From Globodera rostochiensis (lineage: Eukaryota > Nematoda > Chromadorea > Rhabditida > Heteroderidae): a stretch of DNA of 64,000 nt. How positions within the stretch are numbered: the stretch's first letter is position 1; each line of letters begins with the position of its first letter. Made by a program: the position numbers and the translations under genes. The notes below the pieces were generated by a model that worked only from the letters and a program-made list of their open reading frames with translations, searched no databases and was not told the DNA's origin. Of the stretch, positions 58,728 through 64,000 are shown piece by piece. The stretch is from positions 1,198,008 to 1,262,007 of the forward strand of contig JAEVLN010000015.1 of assembly GCA_018350325.1 (NCBI GenBank). Direction: 5' to 3'.

Positions 58728-61402
58728 AGGACAACGGAAGACGGACGCCCTAAGGCGAATAGCAAATTTTTGACAGAAAAAATAATTTATGAAACTTTTT
58801 GAATAATTTTGAAACAAACAAAAAAAAAAGGCTTCGACTTTAAAATAAAGGCACTAAATCATTTTCTTCGCCGTTCCTTCCCCCAACATCCCTTTGGGCG
58901 ACGTTTTGTCGCAACGCATTCATTTAAAAGTTTAGTGAAATTTTCTATTTTTTTTGTTTTTAAACTCTGTGAACGGATCAATTTGTGTCCTCCTTCCCCC
59001 ACTTTCGGTTCCCTCCGTTTGAAAAGCGATCTGTTCGCGATGATCGGCCCGAAAGAGAGAAGGGACGGACCCGCGGGGGATTATCGGGCGAACCGGCACG
59101 GCCCAACCATTCGGATTCCCCTAAATTCAACAAATCCCCCCGGGGCCCATCGGCGGGCTGAAGATTATCTCTTTTCCCGATGGCAAAGGGATCCTTCGGC
59201 GGGACCTCTTTCGCCTTCGGGGCCGAATCCTTAAAAGTTGAGAGAATAATTTGATCAGACTGATTCGAATAAAACATTCGTTATGTGTTCTTTATATCTG
59301 TCCAAAATCTTTGCCATTATTTGCCTTACGGGGAGGGCACTCGGGAGTGCCGTGCCTTCTGCTACGCTTCGGTCGTAAAGATGTCGGGAGAAGGCGGGGG
59401 GGGGGGGGGGGGGGGGGGGGGAGGGGGGAATTGTCTTGGCCACGGGTTGGAATTAATAAATAATTGAAACTTTGGAAGCATTTCGAAAGGTCTGTGCATT
59501 TTCTTGGCACTTCGGATGAGCACCACTTTTATGTTCCGATGGATCGGCGGCTAAATTGGATTTATTTCGTTCACAATGCGCGCATTTTGTGTCCCCGGAG
59601 GGGTCGAAAGGGTAAATCAAAGAAGAATTGATGGACTGCGGACGGAGGCACAAAAAAGAGGTGCCGACAGACAGCAGAGGGCATTTTCAAAGGGCGGGGG
59701 GAGGGGGGAGGGGGGGCGAGCAAATGAGAGAGTGAGAGAGAAAGCGATTGGCACTAATTCTTTTGCCATAAATTTGAACAGATCGGTCGGCAGAAGGAAG
59801 TGAAGTTAGGCAAAGTGTAAAGCGGCACGGCACAATCAAAGGCATCGACAAACGGGAAGAGAGAGTGAAGGGAATGGAGAGAGAAAGGCGAGAGAAAGAG
59901 ACAGAATGATTGATTTGAAAATACTCAAAATATATCGATAGTAAATGATGGCAAATAAGGCGAGAAGAGGGACAGTGATAAAATTCGCCTGCTTCTCCAA
60001 GGCTACGGTAGCCCCTCCCCCCTCCCCCGAGGGGCTCTCCTGGGAAAGAGACTGTGTGAGAAGAGCGGTGGGTGCTCGGCTTCTTCTGTTCGCCATTTCT
60101 CCGCCCCTCCCCCCCCCCCCCCCCAACTGATGGATGGATTTATTGCCCGGGGCTATTGAGCGATACCTGGCGGGTAAATTGGCTGTAAAGTGATCCCTTC
60201 GGGGGTTTTGGGAGGGGGGGGGGGATCTTCTTCGAGAATATTGGGAGAATGAGAAAGGGGAGGGGGGCATCTTCATCTCCCCCTCCTTCCCCCTCCTCTC
60301 GTCCATCCATCAGAGGAAGGGCCGACGATGGGGGGGGGGGGGGGGGGGAACCGCCCCCGAAGAAAGTTGTTTAAAGCCTATCGCTGGAGAGGCGATGAGC
60401 GGGAGTCAGTTGGCCCCTCCGGCGATGGGAAGGGGAAAGGAGGGAATAACAAAGTGTGAAGGGGGGGGGGGAGGGAGGAGCAGGAGGTTTCTGCAAATCC
60501 CAAGACCCCGGGGCTCGGGCCTAAGACAACCAACCCCTGCTCCCCTCCCCTCCCCTCCCCTCCCCTCCCCTCGGAAGTTCTTCTCCCATCCATTCTCAGT
60601 GTGCCCGCCGGGCACCTTTTGCCCTCTGCCAACATTCTCTTCTCCCTTCAGGCCACCCGAACAGAACGCCAAAACGTCGGGCCAATTGGCCATAAACGGT
60701 CACACGCACACAAATTTGTGGCCAATTGCTTCACTCTTCAAAGTCAGCTGCCGGTCGGTCGGTCGGTTGTGGTGGACACTTTCAAAAGGAGGGAAAGGAA
60801 AGGAACAACTGCTTGGCCCGGTGCTGCTGTTGCTGTTGCTGCTGCTGTTGGTGGTCGACACAGCCCGCACAGCTGGGGGGGTCAAACAACTGGCCGACAA
60901 TTATAACCGGACACTGAACAGACTCCAATCGCCACAATTGGCGGGGCCATTCGCCAATAAACGCCGCCGCCGCGTGTAAGTGTCCTCCGTCCAAACAATA
61001 AAATAAAAATAAAAACAAAAAACAATTGCATCTGTCGGCGGGTGGGGGGGGGGGGGGACGGGCAACGAACGCTTTGACCAATTGGCCAATTTGAAGACGG
61101 ACAGACGGACAGCAAAAAACGAAAGGGCAAAAGCAAAAACGGAAAAAAGGGGACGAATATTTTTTTTGGGGGGGGGGGGCTTTGTGGCCGAAGGGTTGAA
61201 GACGTTCGGGCGGAAGGGAATGGCCCGGCACCGAAGAAGGGCATTTAATGCGCGGAGTTTTGCCTTCGACGAATGCGCGGAGAGCCAAAAGATGTCAAAA
61301 GTAAAGCGTGGAAATGTGAGGCGAAACTGAATTTTGACAATAAACGCAAAAGTCTTTTAAAAAGTCCTCAAAAATTTTTACTTTCAGTTTTCCGTCGCGA
61401 CG
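58728..61402. other. Spacer between the P450 and hlh-1
   Basis: Contains G runs (59397-59421, 60330-60348), C runs and AT-rich DNA. A candidate small secreted peptide frame (60780-60979) is listed as a finding only. It ends with the acceptor TTACTTTCAG 16 nt before the hlh-1 ATG. Confidence 0.4.
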
Positions 61403-64000
61403 ATGAACCCACACCAACAGCAGCAGCTGAACGAGATGAGCATGAAGGCCATGGGCATGGGTGTGACGCCCGATTACGACCCGCTCTATGGCTACGCCTT
61501 GTCGCGGCCGTCCTCTTTGGGCGCCGCGCAACGTGCAGTTGCGTCAGCGGCACTGGCGGTGGACGAACATCACCAACAGCAACAGTTGGCTACACTCACC
61601 GCCTTCTCCGTCTCGTCGGCAGCCACCAATTCGCCCATGGATTACACCGTGTCGGGTAGGTGGGCTCCGTCGGCAACCAGTTCGGGGAGGGGCGTCACCA
61701 AGCAGTTCGGTGGGGAGGGGGGCGTCACCAAGCAGTTCGGGGGGGGGGGGGGGCTCAGCAAGCAGTTCGGGGGGGGGGGAGGGGGTGTCACCAAGCAGTT
61801 CTTGGCAAGGCGTCACCAAGCAGTTCCAGGGTGGGGGCGTCACAAAGCAGTTCGGGGGAGGGGGCTTCACCAAGCAGTTCGGGGGAGGGGACTTCACCAA
61901 GCAGTTTGGGGGGGGGGGGGCGTCAGCAAGCAGTTCGGGGGAGGGGGCTTCACCAAGCAGTTCGGGGGAGGGGGCTTCACCAAGCAGTTCGGGGGGAGGG
62001 GGCGTCAGCAAAGCAGCTGGATTCCTGCTGAATGTTTGATTTGTTTCCCTTAGCAAATCTTGGTCCACCCGCTTATGAGCAGCTGCAGTTATGCTACTCG
62101 GCCAACGGCTATTACACTGCCGCGGGCGCTGTTGCGCCTCTGCCGTCAAACGGCGGCGTTTGGGGCGCCGCGGGCGGCGGCAACGCGTACCACCAATTGA
62201 CGGGCACAACGGACTTCTGCAGCCAACCTCAACAGCTGCACCAGCAGCACAACCCGTTGTGCACGTTCGCCACCGCAACGCCCACCGTTCTGCTGAGCAG
62301 CGCTTTGCAGCAGCAGCAGCAACCGCAACAGCTGCAACACCACCACCAGACACAACAACAGCAACAACAACAACAACAACAACAGCAGATGGCACAACAG
62401 CAGCAACAGCAACAGTCGAGAAGGTCAGCTCACTCAATAAACAATTACTAATTTGTAAGGTCAACCAATTGACACGTTTTCTGATCATTCCGACAAGCAT
62501 TTTTAAAATCCTCTTAAAATTCTCAAAAAGTTCAGCTCCCCGTCCGCCGTGCCCGACTTTGTGCACACGCTCCAAGTCGCCTCCCAACAGCCGCCGGCCC
62601 CTCCCCAACACCTCACGGAACTGATCCCGGCTCATCAGCAACAGCATGCCCTCATCCACCAACAAACGCAGCAAAACCGAAGAGGGCGCGGCACTGGCGC
62701 AAATGCGCTGAACAGAACGGTGAAGACGGAGATGAAGCAGGATCAACAGCATTTGATAGGTGAGCAGCATGATTAAGCAGTTCGTTCAAAGGGCCATGAA
62801 AAAATTGGTTCAGCAGCGGGTGCTCAGCCTTCCCATCCGCCGGCGCAAAAGCGACGCTTGCCGAACGCTTCCAAAAACGCGTCGACCAAAACGGCCTCGG
62901 CCTCCACCGCCGCGGCGCCTCCGTCGGATCCGTTCGGCGCCGCCAACAGTGCGTTCGGCACTTCCGCAGGCAATGCGCCGCCGGCTACGCAAATGCCGCC
63001 GACAAAGAAAAGTGGGCAAAGGGAATGGCGAAATGCCGGGGGGGGGTGCCAATAGGCAATTAACACCACAATTCCCCGCTTTTGAAGCTAAATATTCGGT
63101 GGAGCGACGAAAAGCCGCCACAATGCGGGAGAGGCGCCGACTGCGCAAAGTGAACGTAAGCGCCGGAGGGTTGGGGGGGGAGGGGGGGAGAACGGCATTT
63201 TTGTGAAAGGGTTGGGGAGGGGGGGGGGAGGGGGGGAGAACGGCATTTGTGAAGCATTTTTGTGAAAGGGTTTGGGGGAGGGGGAGAACGGCATTTTTGT
63301 GAAAGGGTTGGGGGGGAGGGGGAGAACGGCATTTTTGTGAAAGGGTTGGGGGAGAGGGGGAGAACGGCATTTTTGTGAAAGATTTAATGGCATTGAAAGA
63401 CATCATTCATTCAATTCATTCGCTAATTTGCCTTTGTTTAAGGACGCCTTCGAGGTGGTCAAAGGGCGGACATGCCCTAACCCGAACCAGCGCCTGCCGA
63501 AGGTGGAAATTCTCCGTGGCGCCATTGATTACATCGGCTTGTTGGAGTCACTGCTGCATACACACGCCAAAATCGGGCCCATTCTGGCGGTGGCGGTTCA
63601 ACAACAGCTGCAGCAACAACATATTGAAGGAGGAGAGGAGGAGGCGTTGGAATGCGAGACAGACATTGAGGGGCGAGTACAGTTGGTGAGTGTGGGGCTA
63701 TGTGCTGATCTGACTTCGATACAATCGATCAGTAAAGGTTTTTGACTAAATTCCCCCGAGGGGATTACAATTTCCCATTAGTGAGTGTGGGGATATGTGC
63801 TGATCTGACTTCGATACATCGATCAGTAAAGTTTTTGGCTAAATTCCCCCGAGGGGATTTGCAATTTTCCCAAATGCCCCCGCCCCATCGATTCAGTGCG
63901 ATGGACGTTTAACAATTGCAGAAAAACTTCCCTGCCATTGTGCACGGCTATTACAAACATCGCGCGCTGTACTGCGTAACGCCAACGCCGGCCATGCTTG
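61403..64000 (+). CDS. hlh-1: MyoD-family bHLH transcription factor, 3' end beyond window
   Basis: Exons in phase: 61403-61655, 62054-62423, 62536-62759, 62814-63011, 63088-63155, 63443-63685 and 63922 onward, cut at 64000; about 478 residues in the window. The basic region and helix 1 start are [17 protein letters not shown], with the Ala-Thr pair and the junction Lys of the myogenic code. Helix 1, loop and helix 2 follow in exon 6 ([20 protein letters not shown]). HLH-1/MyoD proteins bind E-boxes and drive body-wall muscle fate. The N-terminus is rich in Gln, His and Ala, with a long poly-Gln stretch in exon 2. An acceptor (ACTTTCAG) lies just before the ATG. The intron splitting the bHLH (63156-63442) and intron 1 are both G-rich minisatellites. 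The intron after exon 6 begins with a duplicated donor. Confidence 0.95.
61670..62015. repeat. hlh-1: G-rich minisatellite in hlh-1 intron 1
   Basis: About 12 imperfect copies of CACCAAGCAGTTCGGGGG with G/A spacers of variable length, nearly filling intron 1. Open frames through it on both strands are repeat shadows. Confidence 0.88.
63160..63385. repeat. hlh-1: Minisatellite in the intron that splits the bHLH domain
   Basis: Five to six copies of GAACGGCATTTTTGTGAAAG plus GGTTGGGGGAGGGGGA-type spacers. It fills most of the intron between 63155 and 63443. Confidence 0.9.
63686..63872 (+). repeat. hlh-1: 95-bp tandem duplication including the splice donor
   Basis: Copy 1 starts at the exon 6 donor (GTGAGTGTGGGG, 63686) and copy 2 starts exactly 95 nt later (63781) with the same donor sequence. 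Both copies include the TTCGATAC segment and CCCCCGAGGGG. A few substitutions and a one-base deletion separate them. Confidence 0.9.

Noticed and set aside
59397..59424. Telomere-like or functional G tract
   Set aside because: It is a plain G homopolymer broken by one or two A, with no telomeric unit.
61544..62770. 408-codon minus-strand open frame
   Set aside because: Antisense shadow of hlh-1 exons and its intron minisatellite; no splice sites or family match.

Overview
This is a eukaryotic nuclear window, almost certainly from a nematode. The genes are split by many short introns (often 45-100 bp). The recognisable proteins are nematode developmental and housekeeping genes: a vab-7/Even-skipped homeobox gene, hlh-1/MyoD, vab-19/KANK, snr-1/SmD3, a Polo-like kinase and a CYP33-like P450. 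Several start codons lie 10-55 nt after a TTTCAG-type acceptor, as expected for spliced-leader trans-splicing. GC-AG introns and very abundant poly-G/poly-C runs would fit a tylenchid (cyst-nematode-like) genome, but that placement is inference. No CRISPR array, prokaryotic operon, virus or toxin gene was recognised.

Layout. 0.9-6.9 kb: an unrecognised six-exon gene on the minus strand with a Pol III tRNA-like relic in one intron; a 127-bp MITE lies beside it at 0.68-0.8 kb. 9.1-9.4 kb: a possible small membrane protein (minus). 12.05-14.65 kb: vab-7 (plus). 15.2-19.0 kb: snr-1, get4 and prdx-6, three plus-strand genes about 280 bp apart that look like an operon. 19.0-21.9 kb: G/C-homopolymer-rich spacer. 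21.9-30.5 kb: a 25-exon vab-19/KANK gene (minus), about 1,909 residues. 30.5-41.7 kb: mostly gene-poor, with a 43-bp satellite (36.2-36.7 kb) and one small two-exon gene (36.9-37.3 kb). 41.7-46.2 kb: a PP2C-like protein (plus). 47.4-50.5 kb: a divergent Polo-like kinase. 51.5-52.6 kb: a GSKIP-domain protein, followed 307 bp later by a two-RRM hnRNP-like gene (52.9-54.4 kb). 56.0-58.7 kb: a cytochrome P450. 61.4 kb to the window end: hlh-1/MyoD, cut by the window edge.

Exon models were built by hand from reading frame, splice dinucleotides and phase. For vab-7, snr-1, get4, prdx-6, vab-19, the kinase, GSKIP, the RRM gene, the P450 and hlh-1 every exon junction keeps frame. Genes and introns are riddled with G-rich minisatellites and homopolymers. 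I found no clearly new multi-gene system. The most interesting signals are at gene-structure level: GC-AG introns, duplicated splice donors, a KANK protein with a freshly expanded 24-bp coding repeat, a shortened Get4, and a Polo kinase with altered key residues.
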